A stretch of 64,000 nt of DNA. It comes from Rhineura floridana. Its lineage: Eukaryota; Chordata; Lepidosauria; Squamata; Rhineuridae. Both the position numbers and the translations under genes were made by a program. Positions 21,791 through 32,882 of the stretch are shown piece after piece (the stretch's first letter is position 1; each line of letters begins with the position of its first letter). Where the stretch lies: NCBI RefSeq assembly GCF_030035675.1, contig NC_084499.1, positions 17,308,239 to 17,372,238 of the forward strand, read 5' to 3'. The notes beneath the pieces were generated by a model. The model searched no databases and was not told where the DNA came from. It saw only the letters and a list, made by a program, of their open reading frames with translations.

Positions 21791-22062
21791 AATGAGTTAT
21801 TTAGAAATGGGCCTTTTTTTTTTAAAGGGTTGCGTGGGAGTTAAGCCTGGAGCCTTGAGGTTAGACACTGGGGCCTAACGAATTGTGCTCCCTGTATCGT
21901 GTCTCAGAGCCCTAGACCAGCTTCCAGCTTTTTTATTTTGTCACAAAATCTAATACAAGCTTCCTGGCGTCCTCCTGGAAGTCTGGAAGAGCTGGGCATG
22001 AGACCACAAATGCATCGGGAAGAAAATGCACTCTCTGCTCCTTGACACATTTGCTGCAAGAG

Positions 22063-22064
<2 letters not shown>

Positions 22065-22101
<37 letters not shown>
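22065..22101. repeat. (TA)n microsatellite
   Basis: About 18 uninterrupted AT dinucleotides. Confidence 0.95.
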
Positions 22102-22102
<1 letters not shown>

Positions 22103-22869
22103 GCATGGGACATGAAATCTTGAAAATCTTCACCTTTTTAAAAAATGAAAAAAGAATCCAAGTTACTAGTCGTCGTGTAGAAAAAAATTACTCAGAAATT
22201 GGATTGGACTGAGTGAAATTCTAGAGTGCACAAACAACCCGAATCTTACATTTCCAAATGTACAAACACTTTCCTTAATTTGCTTAGTGTATTTGGGGAC
22301 AGAGGCACAGGATTCTTTTTTGTTTCCCACTAGGAGATGAAACAGCTGGAAAGTTGCCAGCTTTCAGTCTTTACGAGCCAGGTGAAAAGAAAGTACAGAC
22401 CAAGAAGAGGACCCTCCTCCCCCCAGTTTGAAATTATCCAAAACTGTGTTGCCCAGTTTTACACAAACAGCTTAAATTTCAGCGCCAGGCAGAAAAGGAA
22501 AATGACATAAAAACAGGTGAATCAGGTACTGGTGTCTGCCAGTATTTAAATATGTAACGAATACAGATTTATGGTACCCTAGGGAAGAGCCCGTGTAAGC
22601 GCCTTGCAAAGCAAAGCAGGACGAATCCTCATTACAGTATAAATTCCCCACAAGCAAATCAGAAGGAACGCTCAGCAAAGACAGGACACAGCCTACCCTC
22701 TCCATAAACTTTGTGCAAGCACATAAGGATGAAGGCTCAATAAATCGGTCTGGAGAAGTATTAAGATTCACACAACTTTCTCCAAATTAAGTTAGGTGCA
22801 CTTCAAACGTTCCCTCCGCCCCCCCAGGATGCAGGAATTAGATTCCTAAACTGTTGCTGTATAGCAGGC

Positions 22870-22950
22870 GTAGGGAACCTTTGGCCCACCAGATGTTGCC
22901 GAACTACAAGTCCCATCAGCCGCAGCCCCCAAAGGTTCCCTGCACTTACT
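22870..22950. repeat. Palindromic MITE copy
   Basis: GGGAACCTTTGGCCC, CAGATGTTGCCGAACTACAA and CCCATCAGCC are followed by the inverted end GGTTCCC. Confidence 0.55.
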
Positions 22951-23127
22951 CATTAGTACTGTTTCTCCCGAGTTAAGAAAAAGAGAGCTTAGCTTGGATG
23001 CAAATGCCTGGTCAGTTTTGTCTCCACAAGGGGGCTGCATCCACCATAAAACGCCTCTCATTGTGGCCCAATCATGGGAGGTGGGGGAGAAGCCCAAAAG
23101 GAGCTGGGCTGGATTTCTTTGAAGGAC

Positions 23128-23215
23128 CATAGTTCAGTGGTTAGAGCATCTCGAGAAAGGCCTGGGAATGTCCCTTGCCTGGAGAGCCGCTGCCGGCCAG
23201 CGTAGACCAGGGGTG
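23128..23215 (+). mobile_element. Truncated tRNA-derived SINE
   Basis: CATAGTTCAGTGGTTAGAGC is a clear tRNA A-box head. The body stops at GCCAGCGTAGACCAG, where an unrelated GGGGTGGGGAACC element begins. Confidence 0.55.
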
Positions 23216-23612
23216 GGGAACCTTGGGTCCGTGGGCCAAATTTGGCCATGTTCCTCAAACCCTGTCCCACACCTGATACTATGAAGAGACGTGGCTGGCT
23301 CGGCTGCCTGGCTGAGTTCCCTGTGGGGAGCTCCATCGCGCAGCCGATCCCTGCAGAGAGCATCTTTGCCGGCCCTAGACACTCTCAGCACTTTGGAAGC
23401 TTCCAGTTGTGGGTCACTGTCCCCCCCCCAACTCTCCATTGGGCTAATGCTCTAAAGGGGCCGATGAATAGGAACTAGGCAGAGAAATGCTGTAGACAAA
23501 TAGGAGACTAGACCAATGGGAGAATCTGGGTTCAGCTGTCGCTACAATCTTGGCGATCAATGCATGTTCCATAAATCAGGATAAGCATGAGAGGCTAAGT
23601 CCTTTAAACGCG

Positions 23613-23618
23613 TTTATT
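23613..23618 (-). terminator. Candidate RAPGEF1 poly(A) signal
   Basis: AATAAA on the minus strand. A second AATAAA sits about 60 bp upstream in a T-rich tract (plus-strand view). Choice among the candidates is uncertain. Confidence 0.35.
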
Positions 23619-24044
23619 TTCACTGTTTTGTGTATTTCCTCCTCCTCTTTAATATAAAAAAGTAACAAGTTTTTATTTTTATTTTTTACAAGTAGGTGCC
23701 ACTGTCAGGATTTGCGGGGTGGGGGCAGCCATAAATATACAGCGTCAGGGGACGGGGGGCTGATTGGTAGAGATTTTGGGGAAGCTTAAAAATGGGAGGG
23801 AAGAGCCCTTAAAACTTGTCCCACCTTTTCAGCTGTAGTTGCCACTGAAAATGGAAAAACAACCAATGATCACTCTTCCTCCTCTCGCCCCCAAGACCTT
23901 GAGTTCCCCCCCATTTCACTTTAACCCCATCTGTGCCAAGGGAACGACCGTGAAAACACCACAACAAATAGGGCTTAATTTTTTTGGGGGGGAGCTCAAA
24001 TGCCTGGGTTGGCAATCGACACACACACACACACAGGTTAGGGC

Positions 24045-24170
24045 AGCAGTGGCTAGCCTGTGGCCCTCCAAACTCCCATCATCCCTGACCATTGGCCATG
24101 CTGGCTGCGGGGGCTGATGGGAGTTGGGAGTCCAACATCATCTGGGGGGACCCACCAGTTCTCCACCCCT
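24045..24170. repeat. Palindromic MITE copy beside a (CA)n tract
   Basis: GGCCCTCCAAACTCCCATCA, CCATTGGCCATGCTGGCTGC and TGATGGGAGTTGGGAGTCCA. A (CA)n of about 16 bp precedes it at 24019-24035. Confidence 0.6.
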
Positions 24171-26592
24171 GACTCCGCCCACTGATTCATGAACCAAGAC
24201 ACGGGCAAAGGCTCCTTTGATGCTTTCTTCTCCACAGTGAACGCAAATGAGGCTCTAGCAGAGCAATCCCTTTATGCCCTGCTGCTGGGGTTCACCAAAT
24301 GGGACTGGGGGGCTGCCGTGCCTAAGAAGGGGGGAATTGACAGAATCCCTGACGTGGTTCACCGTGTGGGCGGGGTGTGTGTGTTAAAGAGTCCTTTGCA
24401 TGGGGGCCAGTTCGGGGTGGGGGGAAAGGTGCATAAATAGTGTTGTTTCAGAGCTGTCAGGGTAGGGAAGCTGCAGATCATGGCAAGGGCCAGAACCCTT
24501 CCAGGTGCAGTTGAAAGGCAAGGACCACTGGGCATTGCAGCTGCAGAAGCGGGAGTTCCACGCGTAACGGGACCAAGCAGGAACACGAAGCGAGCAAACA
24601 GAGGTGAAGCATATTGAGGCGGAGCAAACAAGATGAATTGAGAAGGTATTTAAGGAGTGGCTGACACAGAGCTACATGAACAGCAGAGACAGCAGAGGGA
24701 ATTTGGGGTGAGACAAAGAGAGAGAACAAGCAAGGCAGGCTCTCTGGAGCAATCCCCACCCCCAAACTGTGAACGAGATGAAAACGGCTATCTCATTCAT
24801 CCCTGGTGCACAGAGTCTAGGGCATACAACTTAGCAATGTGGACTGCAGTTAAAATCTGCTGTCCCGAGATCGGGAGCGCAGCCTCAGAGCAGAAGCGTG
24901 CTTGCGTTCATTTCAAACTCCTATCTTGCACCGCCGCTTGCACTTGTGGGGCCTGCCATCGCTGCTGCTCCAAACCCCCCTCCGCTGCCTCAAGTCCCCA
25001 ATTCAAGACACTATGGCTTCCTCAAATGCAGGAAAGCCTTTCCGATAAATTGTGTTGAGAGAGAGAGAGAGATTTTTTTTTTTTTTAAAGAGAGATACAA
25101 CAGGCGAACTTGTACCAGAAAGGATGGCCCAAACTCAGCTTTGGTAACTTACAGAACTCACACGTTCAGATTATAAAGGACTAGGGCGAGACAGCTCTGA
25201 GGCCACATGGAGTGGCCAGCCTCAGGTGGTCGATTCCGAGTGCCACAGTGGGTGGCCGAATGGGGAGACGTACAGATCTGACCCATCTGGGGTACATGTG
25301 TGTGTGTGTGCAGGGCATAATCCACTGGGAAGTTCTTCTGTGAAAGCCCCCATGAAATAAATGGAATCTGTGCAAGAGCACTCTTAGGCTGCTCTAAAGA
25401 GCATGATTGTGCACTCCCCTGCTCCAAGTTAACTGGAGGGAGGGGGAACAGTTTTGGACTTGTCTTCGCCATCACAGACCCCAAAACATTTTGGCACGTC
25501 CCTGACCACAGCTTCTCCCAGACGTGCCCCCTTGCCTTCGGTTGCTGACACCCCTCAAGCCTTCCTTAGCCTGACCCCTTCAGACAGTCATGCACGCACA
25601 CGTGTGCGCGCATGTTTGTTGCTTTATGCACTGCTTTTGCATGTCGAAAGTTTCCTCTTAAAAACCCCACGGGCAATTCAGACATGCATCAAAACAAAAA
25701 AGAAAACTGACTATGGTTCCTAGAGGTTCGTATTTACAGACACTCTTATTTTCTACATTACATTACAGCTAGTACCATCGCTAAAATATATGGCCCCCCA
25801 CGGCGAGGACAAGTGAGGGGAGGGATGTTATAGAACCTCAACAATTCCAGATTCCCGAGTCGAAGAGGAAAGAGATTCCCAGTTGCTTTAAACGAGGAGA
25901 TCCAGGTAGATTTGGGGAGGAGACAGCTGCCCATCTTATTCCTCTTCCATCTTGGTGATGGGTGTGTGTGTTCGATTAAATATCCCTGTAAACACGTTAG
26001 ACTCAGCAGGGGAGAAGGTAATGTCTTTTTTTCATTTCCCCTAGTGATTATGGGTGGAAAAATATTGCAAGAGATGGTTCCCCTCGGGTAAGATAACAGG
26101 GAAACATCCTTGATGACAACCCGCTTACATCCCTGGCATGCAAGTGCCCGTTGGGCTGGCCGCATGCATGCTGATACATGGCCCAGTGCGAGACACGGCG
26201 ACTTCGCTCTCCTCTCTTCCTCTTGCAGGGCACCAAGAGCAAGATAAAAATGTTCAGATTTGGCAAAGTTGGGACACACTGGCACTAAAGCCTCCTGCTC
26301 CCCCGGACCCCTTTTCCTCCACGCTCCCTTTGCGGGCTGAGAAGCTCATCTATGGCACAGAGGAAGGAGAAAGCGGAACACCTTGGCGACTCTCTCCTAC
26401 GGCCTGATAGGAGGCAGCACACGCCCACAGCTGCAGCCTCACCGTTGAGACAACCCTACCCCAGGGCTGGCCCTGAACAGGGAGGAGAGGGGGGGACGGA
26501 TGACATGGCCCAGTCACAGGTCCAAGTCTTGTAGCTGCCGTCCATGCGGGCGCCTGGCATTCCTTTCGCCCACAGCCTCCCTTTGCCTCCCC

Positions 26593-26743
26593 CTAGGTTT
26601 TCTCTTCCCTGTCTGTCTTCCGCCTCGTTATGTTTCGAGGTTTGATTTTGAGCGAGAGTTCCCATAAGGCCTCCTCCGCCAGGTGGTCGCTGAAGTCGTT
26701 GAAGAACGAGATGATGTCATCGTTCCGTTTGATTTCATAATGC
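26593..26743 (-). CDS. RAPGEF1: RAPGEF1 last coding exon
   Basis: Encodes HYEIKRNDDIISFFNDFSDH, then LAEEALWELSLKIKPRNITR and RKTDREEKT with TAG at 26595-26593. It is the end of the catalytic domain and the basic tail. The acceptor is GATTGCTGCAG. Confidence 0.97.
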
Positions 26744-26814
26744 CTGCAGCAATCAGAGGGGGAGAGGGAGGGCTTATTACAACAGACAGTGCCATGTTAC
26801 TTGGGACTGTCCAA

Positions 26815-27140
26815 TATTATTTATTACATTTATCGCCTGCCCTGTCTCTAAAGGAGCCCAGGACGGCAAAGCATGTCAGTACTAAAACAATACAATTAAA
26901 ACTTCTAACCACCAAAACCTCTTGAAAGCAATCGCCTACTCTCAAAACAAATAATTCCAGGGTGTCAAGGGACAGGTCTTTTCAGCCATCAAACGTCTGG
27001 GTAAACAGGAATGTTTTAAAAATTTCTCCTAAATAATGAAGGAGTCTGACGTAGTTTGCTAGGAGGGGCATTGCACAAACAGGGAACCACCACGGAGAGG
27101 GCCCTGCCAGGGGTCACTGCCAACCAGCAGTGTTCAACTG
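26815..27140 (-). mobile_element. LINE 3' fragment (L2/CR1-like)
   Basis: TCTCTAAAGGAGCCCAGGAC, CTTTTCAGCCATCAAACGTC and AGGGAACCACCACGGAGAGG parallel the copy at 14690-15080. Confidence 0.55.
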
Positions 27141-28471
27141 GGGTCACTGTTTCTCCCCCTCCCCCCCCAGCAGGCAGGGCTCTGTGCGAAAATCAGTACA
27201 TAAAAATTCTGCAACCCAGGGTTTCAAAATCCTGTGCTAAGAGAAGCCAGATTCTGTGACCTGTATGAATTGTGCAGACTTGCCTCATTTCTTCTTTGCC
27301 TGCTTCTAGCAGTATAGTAAGTGCCTCCAATTGGTTAGTCCAAAGTAATAACAAAAAAACTGGTTGGTTCTCGCCTGGTCAGAGATATCCTATACATGGC
27401 ACCTCTACACATACATGCCTACTCAGAAGTCACAGGACGAGGTGCATACAGCCACTACAAGCAGCCCCCTAGGGTGGGAGGGCTATCCTATATACTGATA
27501 CACTTCCAACTGTATCTACTTGGAGGTAAGCCCCATTGAGTTCAGCGGGGCTGGCACAGGACTGCAGCCAAAGTTTGGGGATGAAGGGAGACACGGTTCT
27601 GATAAGGCCAGTTCACAGGGTGACAAGCAAGATCCTGACTCTTGAGTAGGCATGGCCGCAACCGGAGCCGCCTTCTGACATGCTAATTTGCACTGGCCCT
27701 GCTGTGAGCCGGGGGGGAGGAACCTTCTCAGGATACACTTATCCACCAGAAAAAACAGAAAGCTAAGATACGGAACCCAGTTCTCCCTTTTGCACCCCTG
27801 CAGAATCGCAGCACGACCAACATTGTTCACAAAGAGCCTGCCTGCAGCACTGCGTCTCTGCCCTCAAGCAGGAACAGGAGGAGCCATCTCCCTGGAACCA
27901 GGCCCGGTCAGTCCACAAGAGCCTCCCCTTCCCGTTGAGAGGAGGCTCTGTCTATCTTTCGCAGCTCTTTAGCGTGTGAGAGGGAAAGCTTCTGATTTGC
28001 AAGCCTACAGGGAATTCTTTGCTGCACCCGTCTTTCGATTCCCCACCCTCTTCCTCTGCTTTTTAAAAAGCCAAGACAGATCAAATAAACTGAAGGATAG
28101 GGCAGCCCACACTCTAAACTCCCACTCTAGGGGACAGCTTAGGATATCATATGTGGTGTGCAATGGATGTGCAATAGAGCGAGGGAACTGGGGTTTTAGC
28201 ATTGGCAGAGGATGGGAAAAGGGCAATAAAGGCATTTTTAGGGGGTCTCTTTGGAAAGGCTTGCGGGGGGCTACAGCCTTAGAGTTCTAACCTAATGGTT
28301 CCTGGTTTCAATTGATTGGACAGTGAAATCAAAAGCCTCTCCCCCTCATAAAACATCTGTACAATGTATCTAGACTAGTTGCTTGCTCTTTTGCTATGGC
28401 TGCACAAAGCAAGTTCCTAATCCTCAGTGTTCACAGGTGTGTGCAAGGCACAAGTGGAGAGCACCACTTAC

Positions 28472-28600
28472 ACTTGCTGGAAGCATCTCATGCTGTCCAG
28501 GATGTTGAACTGCTGCCAGCGCTTGGAGAAGTTGACTTTGCCATCAATGTAGTCTGGATTCCCCAGGTGGACAAAAGTCAGGTCTTGCAGGATGAGGCCT
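28472..28600 (-). CDS. RAPGEF1: RAPGEF1 exon, catalytic domain
   Basis: One hundred and twenty-nine nt encoding GLILQDLTFVHLGNPDYIDG and KVNFSKRWQQFNILDSMRCF QQ. The LTFVHLGNPD motif belongs to CDC25-type exchange domains. Donor is GTAAGTG; acceptor is TCCCTCCAG. Confidence 0.97.
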
Positions 28601-28764
28601 CTGGAGGGAAAGATGTGAGAGGGAAGAGAAGGCTTGAAATGATGACCTGCTAGGAAGGCTGTCAGTCACAAGCTGAAAAGGAGCCAGCAGTGTGATGCGG
28701 CTGCAAAACCAACTAATGTGATTTTAGGCTAGGTTAAAAGAAGCATAGTTTCCAAGTTGCAAGA

Positions 28765-28880
28765 ATCAATGGGTTATATCTAAGTTCTACTCAAGAGTAG
28801 GCCCACTGAAATTAATGAACCTAAGTTAGCCATGTCTATTAAATCTCAATGGGTTTGAGTAGGATTTACAACCAAATAGT
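28765..28880. repeat. Short palindromic CCTAAGTTAGCCATG repeat
   Basis: TCTACTCAAGAGTAGGCCCA, GAACCTAAGTTAGCCATG and AATGGGTTTGAGTAGGATTT form an imperfect palindrome. Several relatives occur in the window. Confidence 0.5.
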
Positions 28881-29159
28881 TCCTTTTTATTCCACGCTAG
28901 TCAGACCTCCTGTGGGAGTCCTGTGTCCAGTTCTGAGTTCTGTGCTTTAAGAAGGTTATAGAGGAACTGGAACAGGTTCAAGGGTACGGAAAACAAGCTC
29001 TGTGAGAAAAGGCGAGAGGAACTGGGCGGAGCCATGAGAAGAGAAGGTCAGGGAGATGACCAGTGCTTCAAACACCTGACGGGCTGTCACACAGAAGGGA
29101 GCAAAAGATTGTGGCCAATGGTAGCTCTACTCAGAGTAGACCCAATGAAAATAATGGGC

Positions 29160-29324
29160 ATGTCTACCTCCACTGTTGAGGCGGCATGTCTCTGAATGCC
29201 ATTTGCTGGGAATCTGCAGACTGCCCATAATGGGCACCTGGTCGGCCACTGCGAGAACAAAACGCTGGCCCAGATGGGTCCTCTTTGGCTTGATCCAGAA
29301 GCCAGGATCTTCTTTTGTTCTTAC
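29160..29324 (+). mobile_element. CR1-type LINE 3' UTR fragment
   Basis: AGGCGGCATGTCTCTGAATG and GGTCGGCCACTGCGAGAAC run to the end CTTCTTTTGTTCTTA. Confidence 0.65.
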
Positions 29325-29461
29325 AAGTCACTTAGGTCCATTAATTTCTAATCTGAGCATAACCCTGAGCGCAACCCAGTGTAGCACCAGAAGGCAGGAC
29401 TGGATCGAGTGAGCTCCAGTTACAGGAGGGTCGATTTGGGATGAACATTAGGAAACCACCA

Positions 29462-29642
29462 GGCTATGGTCTGAAAGCACATGGGGCCAGCTCCCTGCTG
29501 AAGCTAAGCAGGGTCAGGTGTGGTCAGTCCCTGGATGGGAGACCACCTGGGAACCATATGTAAGCCACCTTGAGTTTCTATGATGAAAAGAAAGGCGGGG
29601 TATAAATGGAATGAATGAATGAATAAATAAATAAATGTATGT
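29462..29642 (+). mobile_element. 5S-rRNA-derived SINE (SINE3-like)
   Basis: GAAGCTAAGCAGGGTCAGG and CCTGGATGGGAGACCACC, followed by TGGGAACC, match the internal control region and 3' part of vertebrate 5S rRNA. A body with GTAAGCCACCTTGAGTTTC, a GGCGGGGTATAAATGGA tail and an (AATG/AATA)n end follows. It is not a functional 5S gene: the tail and divergence are SINE-like. Confidence 0.75.
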
Positions 29643-29805
29643 ATGTCTTGAAATGGGAACCAATGGCCTAGAGGGGTGGGCAGTCTCTTCCTCGCTGAAG
29701 GCCTTCTGTTGGGGATGCTCCGGTGTGGGATACCCTGCACTGGGCAGGTGGTGGGGTGGACTAGATGACCTACAAGACCCCCTCTAACTGTATGATCCTA
29801 CAGTC
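29643..29805 (+). mobile_element. CR1 LINE 3' UTR fragment
   Basis: GAAATGGGAACCAATGGCCT, GGGGTGGACTAGATGACCTA and CTAACTGTATGATCC are the decayed counterpart of the CR1 end at 19385. Confidence 0.6.
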
Positions 29806-29851
29806 AGCAGTGAAACCCCAAAGAACATGGGGGAGTGGGAAAGCTACTTAC

Positions 29852-29949
29852 AGGTAGGGTATGCAAGGTGGCTCCACCTCTGAAAGGGCAGCCCGGTACG
29901 CCCGGAAGGAGGAAGAGCTGTCAATCAGAGTGCAGTACTCAGCCAGGCC
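29852..29949 (-). CDS. RAPGEF1: RAPGEF1 exon, catalytic domain
   Basis: Ninety-eight nt encoding GLAEYCTLIDSSSSFRAYRA and ALSEVEPPCIPYL. PCIPYLG is the conserved CDC25-domain signature that continues in the next exon. Donor is GTAAGTAG. Confidence 0.97.
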
Positions 29950-30329
29950 CTGGCAGGACACAAAACACGGGTACAGAGCATGAATTGTCTGAGCGGGAGG
30001 ACACTTTTGGACACTCGCCAAACCCTGGAGGATCGGAGGCATCCCCAAGTCTAAAAAGAGTAAAGAGGGAGCCTTGTGTATTCTGCTACGCAACACAGAA
30101 ACATGCTCCCCAAGAATCTCATTTTCACTTTTAAAAAAAGCAAGTAGCTAGTTCTCACGGTTGTGGAGAAAAGCTTAAGAGCATGCCCTTGCTACCCATG
30201 ATTTCCCATCAACAGCTGATGATTAGCAGCAGCGGGCATGACAAGGCTCCTTTGAATAGCATTGCCTTTAAAGCTTGGGGGTCACCACAGTGGTGACTCC
30301 CAGATGTTGTTGGGTGACAGCATGGGTGG

Positions 30330-30551
30330 GAAAGCTACTAGCCATGGTGGCCATTTGCTCTGCCTCCATAGTTGGAGGCAGTGTGCTTCTGAATAGCAGT
30401 TTCTGGGAATGACAAATGGGGAGAATTGCTCTTGCGCTCAGGTCCTGCTTGGGGGCTTCTACTGGGGCATCTGGTTGGCCACTGTGGGAACAGGAGGCTG
30501 GACTAGATGGGCCCCCTTTGGCCTGGTCCAGCAGGGCTCATCTTATGTTAA
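30330..30551 (+). mobile_element. CR1-type LINE 3' UTR fragment
   Basis: Starts in CTACTAGCCATGGTGGCCAT, contains AGGTCCTGCTTGGGGGCTTC and GCCTGGTCCAGCAGGGC and ends CTTATGTTA. A MITE arm follows directly. Confidence 0.7.
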
Positions 30552-30554
30552 CCT

Positions 30555-30800
30555 TGCCCCTCCAGATGTTGCTAAACTACAACTCCCATTATCCCTGAAT
30601 TATTGATGTTTTAGTGGTGTATCTTTATATTGGTGCTCTTTTGTAAACCGCCTTGAGGGCCTTTTGGCCGGAAGGCGGGGTAGAAATATTAAAATCAGAT
30701 CAAATTAAATCAAACATCTGGAGGGCCAAAGGTTCCCCGCAGCTGGGCCACAGCTTCCATCGTCCTCGAGCACCAGCCTGGCTTGGCTGGGGCTGATGCA
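30555..30800 (+). repeat. MITE split by an L2-like LINE tail
   Basis: CCAGATGTTGCTAAACTACA at 30560 and CATCTGGAGGGCCAAAGG at 30715 look like the two sides of one palindromic element. Between them is a plus-strand tail with GTAAACCGCCTTGAGGGCCT and GGCGGGGTAGAAATATTAAA. Confidence 0.5.
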
Positions 30801-31159
30801 TGTTGAGACATCTTGAGAGCCCAAGCCCAGCTCTAGAAAGCACCTCCGCCTGCCTAAAGAAGCAGAGGCTGAGCTGCCGCGATGAGCTGAAAGGACCGGG
30901 AGGAACAAAGCCTGGCGCCTGCCATCCGCAAGGTCCCATTTGGCCATCGTTTGGCTTACTGTGACGTGCAAAACCAGGCCAAGGTGTCGTAGGGTAAGTT
31001 AGAAAAGGCTCTCTCACTGCCACTGCCAAACGCATTACTACCAAGTAGTTTGCTGTTTGTGGCTTCACCTTTTTGGTTTAATCTTGGCTTTGTTCTGCTT
31101 TTAGTGCCAGGCTTGAAGCTTTTGGAAACACAGGAGAATTTAATTCTTTCAAAACCCAC

Positions 31160-31261
31160 CTCTGAGGTTTGCTTCTGCCACTCGAGCCGCCGGATGGGTG
31201 CTGAATCCAGCGCAGAGAGAATAGCCAGGTAGGAGTTGAAGTTATTGAGCTTTCGTAAGTG
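31160..31261 (-). CDS. RAPGEF1: RAPGEF1 exon, catalytic domain
   Basis: Thirty-four codons, HLRKLNNFNSYLAILSALDS and APIRRLEWQKQTSE. The NNFNSYLAILSAL segment is the hallmark of the CDC25 fold. Confidence 0.98.
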
Positions 31262-31329
31262 CTGGAAGGAGAAAAGAAAACAAAAATGGAAGAAAGAGGG
31301 GAAACGATTGGAGGTGTTACAAAAGTGTT

Positions 31330-31600
31330 CCGGGGTGAGAGGGTGGCTAAGAGCATTGGGCTAGGAACCAGGGAGGCCCGGGTCCAAGTCCCTCCTCTGC
31401 TAGGAAGTCAGATGCAATATGCTTCTGAAAACCAGTTGCTGGTAGCTGCAACTGGTTTTCAGATTCATACTGTATCCGACTGGGTTGGTCACTGTCTCTC
31501 AGCCTAACTAACCTACCCCACAGGGTTGTTGTGAAGATAAAATGATTACGCTCCTTGAAGGAAAGGTGGATATAAATAAAATAAAATAGAATAAAATGGC
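31330..31600 (+). mobile_element. SINE interrupted by an inverted duplication
   Basis: Head GTGGCTAAGAGCATTGGGCT and tail CCCACAGGGTTGTTGTGAAG / GGAAAGGTGGATATAAAT are those of the tRNA-type SINE. Its middle holds a hairpin (31425-31462) made of LINE 3' UTR-like sequence. Confidence 0.55.
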
Positions 31601-32317
31601 AACTTGTCAGGGTCAGGCTGTAGGTAGTTGTGGAGCACATTCCCTAACTCGGAGACCCCAAGCTCAGTTGCTGGAGCTGGGATTAAGCTGGAGCGCAGAA
31701 GACAGAAAGAACTGTCATGCGTGTGTGCAGATCCCCCCCCAAAAAAACCCTGCAATAAATTAGAATGTTAAAAAGTGTTTACGAGGTGGACAGAGGGCTG
31801 ATTTTACACTCCTCCCTAATTTTTAGCAGGTGTCACCGATTAGGAGCGACTAGGAAGGTGTGAACTGTGACACATGTTTAAAAGGGGCCCATGGGTCGTC
31901 CTCTCAATAACTTTGTATGGAGAGAAGAAGAAAAAAAGACAACACATCATTGGGACCCTGCCATTCACAAGGGATTTTGTGGCTCCATTTCAAATGCCTG
32001 AACTGCTCCAGGCTGCTAGTATCTAGCAAGGACGTGTAAAGCCAGCTGTCAGACCACATCTCATGGAATTTAGTAACAGTGCAGGTTCTGAAGCAAGCCA
32101 CGGTTCTGATCCACACATTCGTCCAGGAACTGTGGATCAGGTGAATCTGCTTTGGAATTTTGGCCTGCTGAATTTGCAAAGCCGCTTAGCCTGACCTCAC
32201 ACACCAGGTGGCTCCCTAGGCTAGCTCCCATTTTATGCTGTGATGTCCCTGAGGTTCAAGCCTCAAAGTTCCTGGGTAGTCGCTGCAATAACAGCAAGAA
32301 ACCTTCAGAGGACTTAC

Positions 32318-32396
32318 CTTCATGATCTTTATAAACTTCTGGAGCAACCTCTCTCGGTCCTGTGCTTTCTCCTGCTGCATAATTATTGAGCGGACC
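32318..32396 (-). CDS. RAPGEF1: RAPGEF1 exon, catalytic domain
   Basis: Seventy-nine nt encoding VRSIIMQQEKAQDRERLLQK and FIKIMK. It differs little from the mammalian sequence (MLQEKAQ in human). Confidence 0.97.
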
Positions 32397-32563
32397 CTGC
32401 GAGGTGGCGGGTTGGGAAAGAGACAAAAATGACACGGCGCTCAGGATTAAACAGGTTCAAGAGGGTTTCTGAGCCAATAATATCTGCTGAGCTGCTAACC
32501 ACTGGCTAGCGGGGCTAAGAAGCCGGTAATATTGGTTTCTTGGTTTCGCTCTTGTGCAAAAAG

Positions 32564-32595
<32 letters not shown>

Positions 32596-32602
32596 ACACA
32601 CA
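32564..32602. repeat. (CT)n-(CA)n microsatellite
   Basis: CT dinucleotide run with one TA interruption, then CACACACA. Confidence 0.9.
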
Positions 32603-32774
32603 ATAGAAATACAAATCTTAAGAATTACTAAGAAACCTGCACACTTCCTACATTGTGGGAATTAAGTCGCTTTTACATGGACATCACTCGTTTTAGAATG
32701 GCAGAGGGTGGAATACATTTCTTGGAGCTTTTGAGTCAGCGTGCTGTACTCTTCCTAGAAGGAATTCCTTCTCC

Positions 32775-32865
32775 AACCTGATGCCCTCCAAATGTTTTGG
32801 ACGGCAGCTGCCATTGGCCCCTGCATGTGCAAAACATCTGGTAGAAGGCTGTGTTGGGAGGGTAG
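32775..32865. repeat. Palindromic MITE copy, degraded
   Basis: CCAACCTGATGCCCTCCAAA and CAGCTGCCATTGGCCC mark it. It lies just beside the RAPGEF1 exon 32883-32977. Confidence 0.4.
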
Positions 32866-32882
32866 GCAGGGATGCCTCTTAC

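Larger units (their letters stand above)
20608..21810 (+). other. PRRT1B 3' UTR (inferred)
   Basis: Runs from the stop codon to a plus-strand AATAAA at 21785-21790. It contains one palindromic MITE copy. Confidence 0.5.
23600..26592 (-). other. RAPGEF1 3' UTR (inferred extent)
   Basis: Starts after the RAPGEF1 stop codon. Minus-strand AATAAA sites at 23613-23618 and near 23672 would give a UTR of about 2.9 kb; a longer form could reach 21931-21936. It contains a MITE copy and a short CA repeat, and no other supported coding exon. Confidence 0.5.
26593..28600 (-). other. RAPGEF1 last intron (26744-28471) and its flanking exons
   Basis: The intron is GT-AG and holds a LINE fragment at 26815-27140 and a short palindromic repeat near 27500. 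No other exon is seen. Confidence 0.7.

Noticed and set aside
25758-26285. 175-codon minus-strand frame downstream of RAPGEF1
   Set aside because: It lies within the inferred 3' UTR, has no start context or domain and no splice support.
29462-29640. Functional 5S rRNA gene
   Set aside because: Only the internal and 3' parts are recognisable, with substitutions and a SINE tail and short repeat end.
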